A stretch of DNA of 64,000 nucleotides from Oscillospiraceae bacterium (GTDB taxonomy: Bacteria > Bacillota > Clostridia > Oscillospirales > Acutalibacteraceae), in contig JAKVOA010000001.1 in NCBI GenBank assembly GCA_022483045.1, positions 1,139,750-1,203,749 of the forward strand. The letters are read 5' to 3'. The notes below the pieces were generated by a model that saw only the letters and a program-made list of their open reading frames with translations, searched no databases and was not told the origin of the DNA. A program made the translations under genes and the position numbers. Shown here one piece after another: positions 34,483 to 45,092 of the stretch (position 1 is the stretch's first letter; every line of letters starts with the position of its first letter).

Positions 34483-35913
34483 TTAAACCGTAATGGCAAC
34501 AGCATCTTCCGGTACATCTTCGTACTGTGCCAGCACAGGCGCCACAGTTTCTTGGAGAAATTCCTCCGTCTGCTGCGGGGCACATCCCACGTATTTTTCG
34601 GGTTTCACCACTTCGTTCAGTTCCTCTAAAGTGACACCGAAAATGGGGTCACCGGCAATGCGCTGCAGCAGGTCATTTTTGCCGCCCTCTTCTTTGACGA
34701 CTTTGCTTGCCGCCATAGAGTGCTGGCGTATATGCTCATGCAGCTGCTGGCGGTCACCGCCGCGCTTGACAGCATCCATCATAATGTTTTCGGTTGCCAT
34801 AAATGGCAGCTCATTGAGCAAGTGCTGCATAATGACCTTCGGGTACACAACTAAACCGTCTGCGACATTGCGGTACAGGTTCAGAATACCGTCTACTGCA
34901 AGGAAAGCCTCCGGTACAGAAATGCGCTTATTTGCGGAATCGTCCAGGGTGCGCTCAAACCACTGCGTTGAGGCAGTCATGGCAGGGTTGAGTGCATCAG
35001 CGATGACATAGCGCGAAAGGGACGCAATGCGCTCGCTGCGCATGGGGTTGCGCTTATAAGCCATGGCAGAAGAGCCAATCTGCTTTTTCTCAAACGGCTC
35101 CTCTACCTCTTTCATGTGCTGCAGCAGGCGGATATCATTGCTGAATTTTGCCGCGCTCTGCGCAATGCCGGAAAGAACATTGAGCACCTGGCTGTCCAGT
35201 TTGCGGGAATAGGTCTGGCCGGAAACCGGGAAAACATCTGCGTAGCCCATTTTTTCTGCAATCTTTTTATCCAGTGCTTTTACTTTTTCACGGCTGCCGT
35301 CAAACAGCTCTAAAAAGCTTGCCTGGGTGCCAGTAGTTCCCTTGCTGCCCAAAAGTTTTGCCTTGCTCAGCTGATAGCGCACGTCCTCTAAATCCATCAG
35401 CAGATCCTGCATCCACAGGGTAGCACGCTTACCTACTGTAGTTGGCTGCGCCGGCTGATAGTGGGTAAAGGCCAAAGTTGGCTGGTCTTTTTCTTTTTCG
35501 GCAAATTTTGCAAGTACGCGCAACACGCTGACGAGCTTTTGCTCGACTAAGCGCAGTGCCTCGGTCATGATGATGATATCGGTGTTGTCGCCCACATAGC
35601 AGGAAGTCGCGCCCAGGTGGATAATAGGCTCGGCCTTGGGACACTGCACGCCAAAGGCGTAGACATGGCTCATAACGTCATGGCGCACTTCTTTTTCGCG
35701 CGCCTCGGCGACATCATAGTTGATATCGTCCTGGTGGGCTTTCATTTCGTCTATCTGCTCCTGTGTAATCGCCAGACCCAGTTCTTTTTCCGACTCGGCC
35801 AGGGCAATCCACAGACGGCGCCAGGTACGAAACTTTTTATCCGGCGAAAACAGGTATTTCATTTCTTTGTCGGCATACCGCGCAGAAAGCGGCGATTCAT
35901 ACGTATCTTTCAA
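34483..35913 (-). CDS. purB: adenylosuccinate lyase
   Basis: 476-residue fumarase/aspartase-superfamily lyase acting twice in purine synthesis (SAICAR to AICAR, and adenylosuccinate to AMP). It has the superfamily signature SSAMAYKRNPMRSE and the HLGATSCYVGDNTD region. The frame begins with a TTG at 35913 and AAGGAGG 10 nt upstream, giving MKDTYESPLSARYA, the expected N-terminus. It follows purF by 15 nt. Confidence 0.94.
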   Translation of the reverse strand: MKDTYESPLSARYADKEMKYLFSPDKKFRTWRRLWIALAESEKELGLAITQEQIDEMKAHQDDINYDVAEAREKEVRHDVMSHVYAFGVQCPKAEPIIHLGATSCYVGDNTDIIIMTEALRLVEQKLVSVLRVLAKFAEKEKDQPTLAFTHYQPAQPTTVGKRATLWMQDLLMDLEDVRYQLSKAKLLGSKGTTGTQASFLELFDGSREKVKALDKKIAEKMGYADVFPVSGQTYSRKLDSQVLNVLSGIAQSAAKFSNDIRLLQHMKEVEEPFEKKQIGSSAMAYKRNPMRSERIASLSRYVIADALNPAMTASTQWFERTLDDSANKRISVPEAFLAVDGILNLYRNVADGLVVYPKVIMQHLLNELPFMATENIMMDAVKRGGDRQQLHEHIRQHSMAASKVVKEEGGKNDLLQRIAGDPIFGVTLEELNEVVKPEKYVGCAPQQTEEFLQETVAPVLAQYEDVPEDAVAITV

Positions 35914-35928
35914 GTACAGGATTCCTCC

Positions 35929-37386
35929 TTAGTCCTTTACCCGCTGAATGGGCTTGGAATAGTAATCAAACTGCTTGTCCGCAACAGAAACTTTGGGCGT
36001 AGGCGCCGGGTAATTGCCGGTAAAGCAGGCGTCACAAAAACCGTCTTTTACCCCCAGCATAGGCGCCAGATTTTCTACATGCAGATAATCAATGCTGTCT
36101 GCCATACTCATTTTCCCAATTTCCTCTACCGTATGGTGGCAGGCAATCAGGCAGTCTTTGTCGGGAATATCGGTGCCATAATAGCAGGGCCACAAAAACG
36201 GCGGTGAGCTGATACGCAGATGCACTTCTTTTGCGCCTGCGGCGCGCAGCATGCTCACCATATGCGCACAAGTCGTGCCGCGCACGATCGAGTCATCCAG
36301 CAAAACTACGCGCTTGCCGCGAAAGGCGTTTGGAATCAAGTTGAGCTTTAGGCGAACACTCTTTTCGCGCTCCCCCTGCGTCGGTTTGATGAACGTACGG
36401 CCGATATATGAATTCTTTACAATGCCTTTCTGGTACGGAATGCCGCTGGCCTCAGAGTAACCAATGGCAGCGTCTATGCCAGACTCTGGCACGCCGACCA
36501 CCATGTCTGCCTCGACCGGCTTTTGTTCCCACAAAAGCTTACCGGCACGCTTGCGCGCCTCGTAGACATTGATGCCATCTATGACACTGTCGGGCCGCGC
36601 AAAATAGATATACTCGAAAACGCACAGCGACTTGCGCTGCTCCGTCGGTTTCTGTACAACGTGCAGGCCGTCAAAGTCGGCCATCACGATTTCGCCCGGC
36701 TCCACGTCACGCACAAATGTGGCACCGCAGGCGTCCAGTGCACAGGTCTCGGAAGCAAAGACATAGGTCTTTCCGCCGATGCGGCCAATGACCAGCGGGC
36801 GGAACCCGTTGGGGTCACGCGCGGCAACCAGTTTTTGCGGACTCATAATGACCAGCGAATAGGAACCCTGTATGTGCGGCAGCGCGCGGCGCACAGCTTC
36901 TTCAATAGAAGGCGCCGAAACACGCTGCTGCGCAATGATGTAGGCGATTGCCTCTGAATCGATCGTTGTCTGAAAAATGCAGCCTTTCTGTACCAGATCT
37001 TCATGCAGCTCATAGGCGTTGGTCAGGTTGCCGTTGTGGGCAATGGCCAGCGTACCTTTTACATAGCGCATGACCAGCGGCTGCGTGTTTTCGCGCACAC
37101 TGCCGCCGGCGGTCGAGTAACGGACATGGGCACAGGCCATTTGGCCGGGCAGGCTGTCAAGCACCTGCTTGTCAAACACCTCACTTACAAGGCCCATGCT
37201 TTTGGAATAAGACATAACCCCGCGGTCATTTACAACAATGCCGCAGCTTTCCTGCCCGCGGTGCTGCTGCGCCAGCAGGGCATTATAGGACGCATAGGCC
37301 ACATTGACCGAAGCGTCCGGACTGCAGATGCCGAAAACGCCGCATTCCTCGTGCGGTTTCTGTTCGTATGCAAATTCACTGAGCAA
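35929..37386 (-). CDS. purF: amidophosphoribosyltransferase
   Basis: 485 residues, catalysing the first committed step of purine synthesis. A 14-residue propeptide precedes the catalytic Cys15 (EECGVFGI). The PRPP-binding motif is VVLLDDSIVRGTT. The C-terminal CDACF cysteine pair matches the iron-sulfur-containing Bacillus type. It begins with a TTG (37386), with GGAGG about 10 nt upstream. It lies between purC and purB. Confidence 0.94.
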   Translation of the reverse strand: MLSEFAYEQKPHEECGVFGICSPDASVNVAYASYNALLAQQHRGQESCGIVVNDRGVMSYSKSMGLVSEVFDKQVLDSLPGQMACAHVRYSTAGGSVRENTQPLVMRYVKGTLAIAHNGNLTNAYELHEDLVQKGCIFQTTIDSEAIAYIIAQQRVSAPSIEEAVRRALPHIQGSYSLVIMSPQKLVAARDPNGFRPLVIGRIGGKTYVFASETCALDACGATFVRDVEPGEIVMADFDGLHVVQKPTEQRKSLCVFEYIYFARPDSVIDGINVYEARKRAGKLLWEQKPVEADMVVGVPESGIDAAIGYSEASGIPYQKGIVKNSYIGRTFIKPTQGEREKSVRLKLNLIPNAFRGKRVVLLDDSIVRGTTCAHMVSMLRAAGAKEVHLRISSPPFLWPCYYGTDIPDKDCLIACHHTVEEIGKMSMADSIDYLHVENLAPMLGVKDGFCDACFTGNYPAPTPKVSVADKQFDYYSKPIQRVKD

Positions 37387-37431
37387 ACAGTTTCAACCTC
37401 CTCGTTGAGTCAGCCGAACAGGTGGCTTTTT

Positions 37432-38136
37432 TTACAGGCCAATGCGCTTCATGACCTCAGCATAGGCTTCTTCTACACCGCCCAGGTCGCGACGGAAACG
37501 GTCTTTGTCCAGTTTTTCGTGGGTCTTTACATCCCAGAAGCGGCAGGTATCCGGGCTGATTTCGTCCGCCAGCAGGATCTGACCCTTGTAGCGGCCGAAC
37601 TCCAGCTTAAAGTCGATCAGGTCGATTCCTACGCCTAGGAAGAATTTCTTCATCAGCTCATTGATGCGCAGAGCCATTTCTTTAATGGTCTTTACTTCTT
37701 CTTCTGTAGCCCAGCCCATTGCCAAGACATGAGAATCATTGACCATCGGGTCATCCAGCGGATCAGACTTATAGCAGAACTCCAGCACCGGGCACTTCAG
37801 CGCGGTGCCCTCGGGTACACCCAGGCGCTTGGAGAAAGAGCCGGCGGCGACGTTGCGGATAATGACCTCCAGCGGAACGATCTGCACCTTTTTCACCAGG
37901 GTGTCGCGGTCGCTGAGCTCCTTGACATAGTGGGTCGGAATGCCGTCTTTTTCCAGCATTTTGAACATGTAGTTGCTCATCTTGTTGTTGACAACGCCCT
38001 TGCCGGTAATAGTGCCCTTCTTTTTGCCGTTAAAGGCGGTCGCGTCATCTTTATACGAGACGATGCAGTAATCCGGGTCGTCGGTAGCAAACACTTTTTT
38101 GGCTTTTCCTTCGTACAGCTGTTCTGTCTTTTCCAT
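37432..38136 (-). CDS. purC: SAICAR synthetase
   Basis: 234 residues, the usual bacterial length. It joins CAIR and aspartate with ATP. Motifs are [10 protein letters not shown] at the N-terminus, [24 protein letters not shown], and [18 protein letters not shown] near the metal site. The start is the ATG at 38136 behind CGGAGG. The 76-nt gap to carB is AT-rich and may hold a promoter, but I see no convincing one. Confidence 0.95.
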   Translation of the reverse strand: MEKTEQLYEGKAKKVFATDDPDYCIVSYKDDATAFNGKKKGTITGKGVVNNKMSNYMFKMLEKDGIPTHYVKELSDRDTLVKKVQIVPLEVIIRNVAAGSFSKRLGVPEGTALKCPVLEFCYKSDPLDDPMVNDSHVLAMGWATEEEVKTIKEMALRINELMKKFFLGVGIDLIDFKLEFGRYKGQILLADEISPDTCRFWDVKTHEKLDKDRFRRDLGGVEEAYAEVMKRIGL

Positions 38137-38212
38137 GAAAAATACCTCCGTTGCGGTTTCTGTATGAGTTATAAGTTTCTATCTATGATAAAAGTGTTGT
38201 AAGCAAATAAAA

Positions 38213-41200
38213 TCAGACCAGGTTGAGAAAGGTGTTGACCCGCGTAATATCCACAACGCTCAGCTGGGTAGTCTTTACCTGGCGCGCGCAGGTCAAAAAT
38301 GCGTTTGCTGTATCCAGAGAGGTCAGGCAGGTGACGCCGCACTCGACCGCTGCACGCCGGATTGCAAAGCCGTCGCGACTGTGCTGAGCGATTGAAGTCG
38401 GTGTATTGATAATCAAATCAATTCTGCCGGAAGTGACCAGTGAAAGGGTATCGCGCTCGCCCGCGCCGATTTTGCAGACACGGATAGTGGGAATGTCGTG
38501 GTCATTGAGATACTCGGAAGTGCCCGCTGTGGCGTAAATTGTCCACCCTAAATCGTACAGGCCCTTGGCAATCGGCAAGACCTCCGGCTTATCGCTGTTT
38601 TTCACGGTAATGACCACACGGCCGTGCTGAATCATGTGCACACCCGCGCCGTAAAACGCCTTAATAAGGGCCTCATCAAAGGTGTGCGCAATGCCCAAGA
38701 CCTCGCCGGTTGACTTCATCTCCGGCCCAAGGTTGATTTCGGCACCGCGGATTTTCTCAAATGAGAAAACAGGCATCTTTACAGCAACATAGTCATGCGG
38801 GCGCTGCAGGCCATAGTGGTAGCCCATCTGCGGCAGAGTCTTGCCAAAGAACGTGTTGACCGCCAGTGGCACAATCGGAATGCCTGTGACCTTGCTGATA
38901 TACGGCACCGTGCGGGAAGAACGCGGGTTGGCCTCAATGATATAGACCTTTTCATCTTTTACAATAAACTGAATGTTGAGCAGGCCCTTGACATGCAGCG
39001 CCATGGCCAGCTGGCGGGTATAGGAAACGATTGTCTCCTGCACTTCTTCACTCAGGTTAATCGGCGGATACACCGAAATGCTGTCGCCAGAGTGAATGCC
39101 CGCACGCTCTACGTGCTGCATAATGCCGGGAATAACCGAATCGATACCGTCACAGACCGCGTCGACCTCTACTTCAGTACCCATGATATACTTATCAACC
39201 AAAATGGGGTGCTTCTGCGCAATGCGGTTGATAATACCGATTTGGTTGACAATATCCTGGTCCGTGTAGGCAATCTGCATTCCCTGCCCGCCAAGCACAT
39301 AAGAGGGGCGCACCAAAACCGGGTAGCCCAGCTCATGTGCAGCAGCAATGGCCTCATCACAGGTAAACACTGTGCGGCCGGCTGCACGCGGAATAGAACA
39401 GGCATTTAAAATCTCGTCAAAGCGCTCGCGGTCCTCTGCCAAGTCGATACTGTCACTGGAAGTACCTAGTACCGGAACCCCCATTTTTTCAATCGAAGCT
39501 GCAAGCTTGATGGCTGTCTGGCCGCCAAACTGGCACACAGCGCCGTCCGGTTTTTCCAGTTCAATAATATGCAGCACATCCTCAGGAGTCAAGGGCTCAA
39601 AGTACAGCTTGTCTGCAATATCGAAATCAGTGGAAACGGTCTCGGGGTTGTTGTTTACGATAATGGTTTCGTAGCCAAGGTCCCGCAGCGCCCAGACACT
39701 GTGCACCGAACAGAAATCGAACTCAATGCCCTGGCCAATGCGAATCGGACCGGAACCGATAACTATGATTTTTTTGCGGTCAGACCTCGGACTGGACTCA
39801 TTTTGTGTACCATAGCAGGAATAGTAATAAGGGGTTTCGGCCTCAAACTCTGCCGCGCAGGTATCGACCATTTTATACACCGGGTGAATGTTCCAGTCAT
39901 CCTCCTGCTGGCGCAGCTCTTCGACTGATTCACCGTTTAACTCGCCGATGGTGCTGTCAAGGAAACCAAAGTTTTTGGCGTGCAGCAGCAAGTCACGGGT
40001 AAGCGGCTGTGTCTGCAGCGCTTTTTCGGTCTCGACAATGGCCTGCAGCTTGCCGATAAACCACAAATCAATTTTGGTAATATCGTGAATCTGCTGGGCC
40101 GGCACACCGCGGCGCAGGGCCTCTGCACACATCCAAAGGCGGCGGTCGTCAATGTTGTGCAGACGCTTTACAATTTCCTCATCGGGCAGATCTGCAAGGG
40201 ACGGGTCACGCAGGCTGTAAAGATTCTGCTCCAGACAGCGGACAGCCTTCATCAGCGCCATCTCAAAGTTTGGCGCAATGCCCATGACCTCGCCGGTGGC
40301 CTGCATCTGTGTGCCAAGGGTGTGGCGCGCACCGATAAATTTATCAAACGGCCACTTCGGTATTTTTACTACGCAGTAGTCAAGGGTCGGCTCAAAGCAG
40401 GCATAGGTTTTCTTTGTAATGGCATTTTTAATTTCGTCCAGCGTATAGCCAAGGGCAATTTTACTGGCAACTTTTGCAATCGGGTAACCGGTAGCTTTAC
40501 TTGCTAATGCGGAAGAGCGGCTGACACGCGGATTTACCTCAATGACGCTGTACTCAAAGCTGTCCGGATTCAGCGCAAACTGTACATTGCAGCCGCCCTC
40601 TACCCCCAGCTCCGTAATGATATCCAGTGCGGCGGTGCGCAGCATTTGTGTTTCTTTATCGGCAAGGGTCTGGCACGGTGCAACAACAATGGAGTCGCCG
40701 GTATGCACACCGACCGGGTCCAGGTTTTCCATATTACACACGGTAATGCAGTTGCCGTTGTGGTCACGCATAACTTCGTACTCAATTTCTTTCCAGCCGG
40801 CTATGCTGCGCTCGATAAGCACCTGGTTAACACGGCTGCGCTGCAGGCCGAGTGTCGCAATTTCTTCCAGTTCCTCTTTGTCGGCAGCAATACCGCCGCC
40901 GCTGCCACCCAGGGTGTAGGCCGGACGCACAACCACCGGATAGCCGATTTTATCGGCTATTTTAAAGCAGGTCTCCAGGTCTTCGGCCACGGCGCTGTCA
41001 GCACAGGGCTGATGAATGCGCTCCATTGCCTCTTTAAACAGCTCGCGGTCCTCAGCCATACGGATTGTGTCAGCGCTGGTGCCAATCATCTCGACATGGT
41101 GCTCTTTTAAGAACCCGGATTCCTCCAGCTCGACCGCCAGGTTCAGGGCATTCTGTCCGCCAAGGGTGGGCAGAATGCTGTCCGGTTTTTCTTTGATAAT

Positions 41201-41431
41201 CACCTTTTTTACGGTATCGGTGGTCAGCGGCTCAATATACACTTTATCGGCAATCTGCTTGTCCGTCATAATTGTGGCAGGGTTTGAGTTGATTAAAACG
41301 ACCTCAACGCCCTCTTCGCGCAGCGCACGGCAGGCCTGTGTGCCTGCATAGTCAAACTCAGCCGCCTGGCCGATGACAATCGGACCGGAACCGATAATAA
41401 TTACTTTTTTAATTTCAGGGCGCTTACTCAA
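38213..41431 (-). CDS. carB: carbamoyl-phosphate synthase large subunit
   Basis: 1072 residues. Two tandem ATP-grasp halves each begin with a VIIGSGPIxIGQ-like motif (residues about 10 and 557). They are followed by a C-terminal MGS-like allosteric domain. It makes carbamoyl phosphate for arginine and pyrimidines with CarA. The ATG at 41431 overlaps the carA stop by 4 nt. No PyrR-type binding loop or ArgR box was recognised upstream of carA. Confidence 0.95.
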   Translation of the reverse strand: MSKRPEIKKVIIIGSGPIVIGQAAEFDYAGTQACRALREEGVEVVLINSNPATIMTDKQIADKVYIEPLTTDTVKKVIIKEKPDSILPTLGGQNALNLAVELEESGFLKEHHVEMIGTSADTIRMAEDRELFKEAMERIHQPCADSAVAEDLETCFKIADKIGYPVVVRPAYTLGGSGGGIAADKEELEEIATLGLQRSRVNQVLIERSIAGWKEIEYEVMRDHNGNCITVCNMENLDPVGVHTGDSIVVAPCQTLADKETQMLRTAALDIITELGVEGGCNVQFALNPDSFEYSVIEVNPRVSRSSALASKATGYPIAKVASKIALGYTLDEIKNAITKKTYACFEPTLDYCVVKIPKWPFDKFIGARHTLGTQMQATGEVMGIAPNFEMALMKAVRCLEQNLYSLRDPSLADLPDEEIVKRLHNIDDRRLWMCAEALRRGVPAQQIHDITKIDLWFIGKLQAIVETEKALQTQPLTRDLLLHAKNFGFLDSTIGELNGESVEELRQQEDDWNIHPVYKMVDTCAAEFEAETPYYYSCYGTQNESSPRSDRKKIIVIGSGPIRIGQGIEFDFCSVHSVWALRDLGYETIIVNNNPETVSTDFDIADKLYFEPLTPEDVLHIIELEKPDGAVCQFGGQTAIKLAASIEKMGVPVLGTSSDSIDLAEDRERFDEILNACSIPRAAGRTVFTCDEAIAAAHELGYPVLVRPSYVLGGQGMQIAYTDQDIVNQIGIINRIAQKHPILVDKYIMGTEVEVDAVCDGIDSVIPGIMQHVERAGIHSGDSISVYPPINLSEEVQETIVSYTRQLAMALHVKGLLNIQFIVKDEKVYIIEANPRSSRTVPYISKVTGIPIVPLAVNTFFGKTLPQMGYHYGLQRPHDYVAVKMPVFSFEKIRGAEINLGPEMKSTGEVLGIAHTFDEALIKAFYGAGVHMIQHGRVVITVKNSDKPEVLPIAKGLYDLGWTIYATAGTSEYLNDHDIPTIRVCKIGAGERDTLSLVTSGRIDLIINTPTSIAQHSRDGFAIRRAAVECGVTCLTSLDTANAFLTCARQVKTTQLSVVDITRVNTFLNLV

Positions 41432-42513
41432 AGCTTCTCACCTCCAAGTACTTTCATGAAGCGGTCAAACAGAAAGGCTGTGTCACGCGGGCCGCCGCAG
41501 GCTTCTGGATGAAACTGCACAGAGAAGCACCGGCCGCTCTTGTAGCGAATACCCTCAATGCTGCCGTCGTTCATGCTGATAAAGCTTGCAGCGGCGACTG
41601 CGGGGTCAATGGTCTTTTCATCCACCACATAGCCATGGTTTTGGGAAGTGATATACACACGGTTTGTCGAAAGGTCTTTCACCGGGTGGTTAATACCGCG
41701 GTGGCCGTACTTCAGTTTATAGGTATCGAAACCCTGTGCCAATGCCATCAGCTGGTGCCCCAGGCAGATAGCAAAGGTCGGGATTTCTGACTTGTATACT
41801 TTTTTAAGTTCCTCGATTCCTTTTCCGCAGGCTTTCGGGTCACCGGGTCCGTTGCTCAGCATCATGCCGTCCGGCTTCCACTCCATAACTTCTTCAAAGG
41901 CGGCGTCCCACGGGAAGCACTTCACAGTACATCCGCGTGCCACTAGAGAGCGGATAATATTGCTCTTTACGCCGTAATCCATCAGGGCCACTTTTACAGC
42001 GCCATCACCGTACACATTGCCCCCGCGCACACTGACCTGCGGCACACAGGACTCCAGCTGATAATTCTGGATTTTCCGCTTCATAGCCGCCTGGTCAATC
42101 TGCTCAAGGCTGTCTGCATAGGCAATCATGCCGCGCATCGTGCCGCTTTCGCGCAGGATACGGGTCAGTGCACGGGTGTCTATCCCCTCAAGGCCCGGCA
42201 CATGGTGCGTTTTAAGGTACGAATTCAGATCTACATCACAGCGAAAATTGCTTGCTATATTGGAAACGGAACGCACAATATAGGCGCGCAGCCACGGTTT
42301 GGAAGACTCAGCGTCTTCATAGCAAATGCCGTAGTTGCCGATCATTGGGTATGTCATAACAACACCCTGCCCAGCATACGAGGGGTCTGTTAAAAGCTCC
42401 GGATAGCCGCACATGGCGCTGTTGAACACAACCTCGCACAAAACATCGTGTTCGTCGCCAAACCCGGTTCCGGCAAAGGTCGCCCCGTTTTCCAGCATCA
42501 GCAATCCTTTCAT
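41428..42513 (-). CDS. carA: carbamoyl-phosphate synthase small subunit
   Basis: 361-residue glutaminase subunit supplying ammonia to CarB. The class I amidotransferase site is in PTFAICLGHQLMALAQG, with a QFHPEACGGP histidine. I chose the ATG at 42513 (MKGLLMLENG), the canonical N-terminus with GGTG nearby. The frame to 42555 has no ribosome site. The 138-nt upstream gap holds an inverted repeat near 42596-42650. Confidence 0.93.
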   Translation of the reverse strand: MKGLLMLENGATFAGTGFGDEHDVLCEVVFNSAMCGYPELLTDPSYAGQGVVMTYPMIGNYGICYEDAESSKPWLRAYIVRSVSNIASNFRCDVDLNSYLKTHHVPGLEGIDTRALTRILRESGTMRGMIAYADSLEQIDQAAMKRKIQNYQLESCVPQVSVRGGNVYGDGAVKVALMDYGVKSNIIRSLVARGCTVKCFPWDAAFEEVMEWKPDGMMLSNGPGDPKACGKGIEELKKVYKSEIPTFAICLGHQLMALAQGFDTYKLKYGHRGINHPVKDLSTNRVYITSQNHGYVVDEKTIDPAVAAASFISMNDGSIEGIRYKSGRCFSVQFHPEACGGPRDTAFLFDRFMKVLGGEKL

Positions 42514-42595
42514 GTAATCACCAGCCATTTCTATAAATTCAGCTCTGCTTTTCATTTATGCAGAAGATTTTGTCAGTTTTTTGTCTGCGGACAGA

Positions 42596-42648
42596 ACGAT
42601 TCCCCCAGTCACAAGAGACATGGCGTCTGGCGGTCTGAGGGATTCATT
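42596..42648 (-). terminator. inverted repeat downstream of dapL
   Basis: On the minus strand GA-A-TCCCTCAG pairs with CTGGGGGAATC across about 26 nt. The T run is poor. It may weakly end the dapL transcript or structure the carA leader. Neither reading is secure. Confidence 0.35.
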
Positions 42649-42651
42649 CTA

Positions 42652-43863
42652 TTATGTGAACTGCTCTGCAATGCGCTGAACAGCTTTTTCTGTATTTTCT
42701 TTTGTATTAAATGAAGTAAGGCGGAAATAACCCTCGCCGTGTACACCAAAGCCAGAGCCAGGGGTGCCTACAACTGCACAGCGCTTGAGCAGCTCATCAA
42801 AAAACTGCCAGCTGGTCATGCCGGCGGGCACTTTCATCCAGACATACGGGGAATCTACACCGCCGTAAACGGTAAAACCGGCCTTTTTGAGGCCCTGCAG
42901 AATAATACGGGCATTCTGCTGATAGTAGGCGATATTTGCGCGCACCTGCTTTTGTCCCTCTTCTGAGTAGACTGCCTCTGCAGCGCGCTGTACGGGATAA
43001 GAAACGCCGTTCATTTTGGTAGACTGGCGGCGTCCCCAAAGCTGGTTAAGCGATGTTTCGCCAATTTTCAGTTCTTTAGGGATAACGGTAAATGCACAGC
43101 GTGTACCGGTAAAGCCCGCTGTCTTGGAAAAGCTGCGGAACTCAATGGCACAGGTTTTTGCGCCGCTGCACTCGTAAATGCTGTGTGGCACACCTGGGGT
43201 AACGATAAACGCTTCGTAAGCCGCATCATACAGAATAACTGAACCGTGCTCGTTGGCGTAATCGACCCACGCCTGCAGACAGTCTTTTTGTATACTGACC
43301 CCTGAGGGGTTATTGGGGAAACACAAATAGATAAGGTCAGGCACCGTTTCAGGGAATGACGGCAGAAAGTCGTTTTCCTCTAAACAGGGCATATATACAA
43401 TTTTGCTCCAGCCCTTGCCCTCGGTATATTCGCCGGCACGGCCCGCCATAACGTTGGAGTCTACATAAACCGGATAAACCGGGTCGCAGACAGCGACAAT
43501 ATTGTCCAAGCCAAAAATATCGCCGATGGAGCTGGTGTCGCTTTTTGCACCGTCACTGACAAAGATTTCGTCCGCATCAATGCCAAGGCCGCGGTAGTCA
43601 TGGTCAGCGATTGCTTCCCGCAAAAAGGAATAGCCTGCCTCTGGGCCATAGCCGCGGAAAGTCTCTTCCCTGCCCATTTCATCGGTCGCCTTTTTCATGG
43701 CCTCGACCACTGGCTTTACCAGCGGGCGGGTCACATCACCAATGCCAAGACGCAGAATTTCTTTTTCGGGATGTGCTTTCTGGTAGGCGTCCACTTTCTT
43801 CGCAATATCAACAAACAGGTAATTTGCGGGCAATTTTGCAAAGTTTTCGTTTACTTTTACCAT
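42652..43863 (-). CDS. dapL: LL-diaminopimelate aminotransferase
   Basis: 403-residue class I aminotransferase converting tetrahydrodipicolinate to LL-diaminopimelate in one step. The PLP lysine lies in SFSKTAGFTGTRCAF. FPNNPSGV and the N-terminal RLGIGDVTRPL are typical of DapL. The start is the ATG at 43863 behind GGGAG, not the frame to 43896. It pairs with dapF upstream, together giving meso-diaminopimelate for lysine and peptidoglycan. Confidence 0.93.
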   Translation of the reverse strand: MVKVNENFAKLPANYLFVDIAKKVDAYQKAHPEKEILRLGIGDVTRPLVKPVVEAMKKATDEMGREETFRGYGPEAGYSFLREAIADHDYRGLGIDADEIFVSDGAKSDTSSIGDIFGLDNIVAVCDPVYPVYVDSNVMAGRAGEYTEGKGWSKIVYMPCLEENDFLPSFPETVPDLIYLCFPNNPSGVSIQKDCLQAWVDYANEHGSVILYDAAYEAFIVTPGVPHSIYECSGAKTCAIEFRSFSKTAGFTGTRCAFTVIPKELKIGETSLNQLWGRRQSTKMNGVSYPVQRAAEAVYSEEGQKQVRANIAYYQQNARIILQGLKKAGFTVYGGVDSPYVWMKVPAGMTSWQFFDELLKRCAVVGTPGSGFGVHGEGYFRLTSFNTKENTEKAVQRIAEQFT

Positions 43864-43909
43864 CTGTTTTTTGTGCTCCCTTCCGCAAATAGACAAAGAG
43901 GAATTTTTC

Positions 43910-44743
43910 TTATACCTCTATCGTACCATCAAAGACAAATGCCGCCGGACCCTGCATGAAAACACGGCCGGTCTTTTCGTCCCATGTGACGTGCAGGTCG
44001 CCACCGCGCAAATGCAGCAGCACGCTGCGGCCAGTTTTTCCATTCAGCGCACACGCCACCGCAGACGCACACGCGCCCGTGCCGCAGGCAAGCGTTTCAC
44101 CGGAGCCGCGCTCCCATACGCGCATCTTCACTTCTGTATTGCTGCGTACCTCAATAAATTCCGTATTGACACGCTGCGGAAAAATTTCCGCGTGCTCAAA
44201 CGCAGGCCCGATTTTGGGCAGGTCCAGCACATCGACATCCGGCACAAACACAACGCAGTGCGGGTTGCCCATGGAAACACAGGTAATGCGCTCTTCTCTA
44301 CCGCCCACAGTATAAGGAACGTCGATTGCGCGCGTGCCTGGCAGTTTCACAGGGATCTCTGCAGGCACTAAAATTGGTTCGCCCATATCGACCCGCACCG
44401 ACTGCACCTGGTCATTCTCTACCTGCAAGTACAGCGTTTTGACCCCGCTTTGTGTATCAACCCGCAAGGGGTTCTTACGGCAAATGCCACGGTCATAGAC
44501 ATACTTGCCAACACAGCGCACGCCGTTGCCGCACATCATTGCACGGGAGCCGTCTGCATTGTAAATATCCATTTCACAGTCGGCTCTCTCGCTCGGCTTG
44601 ATAAGGATAATACCGTCAGAGCCAATACCAAAATGGCGATCACTCAGGCGAATGCTCAGTGCGGACGGGTCCTTTACGGTTTCTTGAAAGCAGTTGATAT
44701 AGATATAATCGTTGCCGATTCCCTGCATTTTTGTAAACTTCAT
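43910..44743 (-). CDS. dapF: diaminopimelate epimerase
   Basis: 277 residues, converting LL- to meso-diaminopimelate. The two catalytic cysteines are in MMCGNGVRCVGKY and LACGTGACASAVA. MQGIGNDYIYI is the standard N-terminus. The start is the ATG at 44743 with GGAGG 7 nt upstream. It lies 46 nt upstream of dapL in the same direction. Confidence 0.94.
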   Translation of the reverse strand: MKFTKMQGIGNDYIYINCFQETVKDPSALSIRLSDRHFGIGSDGIILIKPSERADCEMDIYNADGSRAMMCGNGVRCVGKYVYDRGICRKNPLRVDTQSGVKTLYLQVENDQVQSVRVDMGEPILVPAEIPVKLPGTRAIDVPYTVGGREERITCVSMGNPHCVVFVPDVDVLDLPKIGPAFEHAEIFPQRVNTEFIEVRSNTEVKMRVWERGSGETLACGTGACASAVACALNGKTGRSVLLHLRGGDLHVTWDEKTGRVFMQGPAAFVFDGTIEV

Positions 44744-45092
44744 AAAGTTGCCTCCAGCTGTAAAAACAAAGAATGCGGCAAGGCTGCCAGTAGAACGCTG
44801 CACCTCCTTGCCGCAAAATATTCGTATTGCCGTCTTTTTTGACCGCTTTCATTATTTTATTCTATTTTGCGGGTGCTGTCAATCACTTTTGCATGGAAAG
44901 TTCCCGCACTGCCCATTTCCCCCCGCGGCAGCGCAGCAAAAGCTGTCCCCCGCTGTGATTCTGCAGGATTTGTAAAAGCTGCACGCATTTTGGGCAAAAT
45001 GACCACTGCTTCTCTTTACAGTAAATATTAGACTGCAATTTACAATAAAATATGTCCACTTTTCAATAGAAATATAGAAAACTTATAAATTT

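Noticed and set aside
42556-42651. PyrR-type attenuator or ArgR box upstream of carA
   Set aside because: An inverted repeat is present, but I could not find the conserved PyrR loop sequence or an ArgR palindrome.
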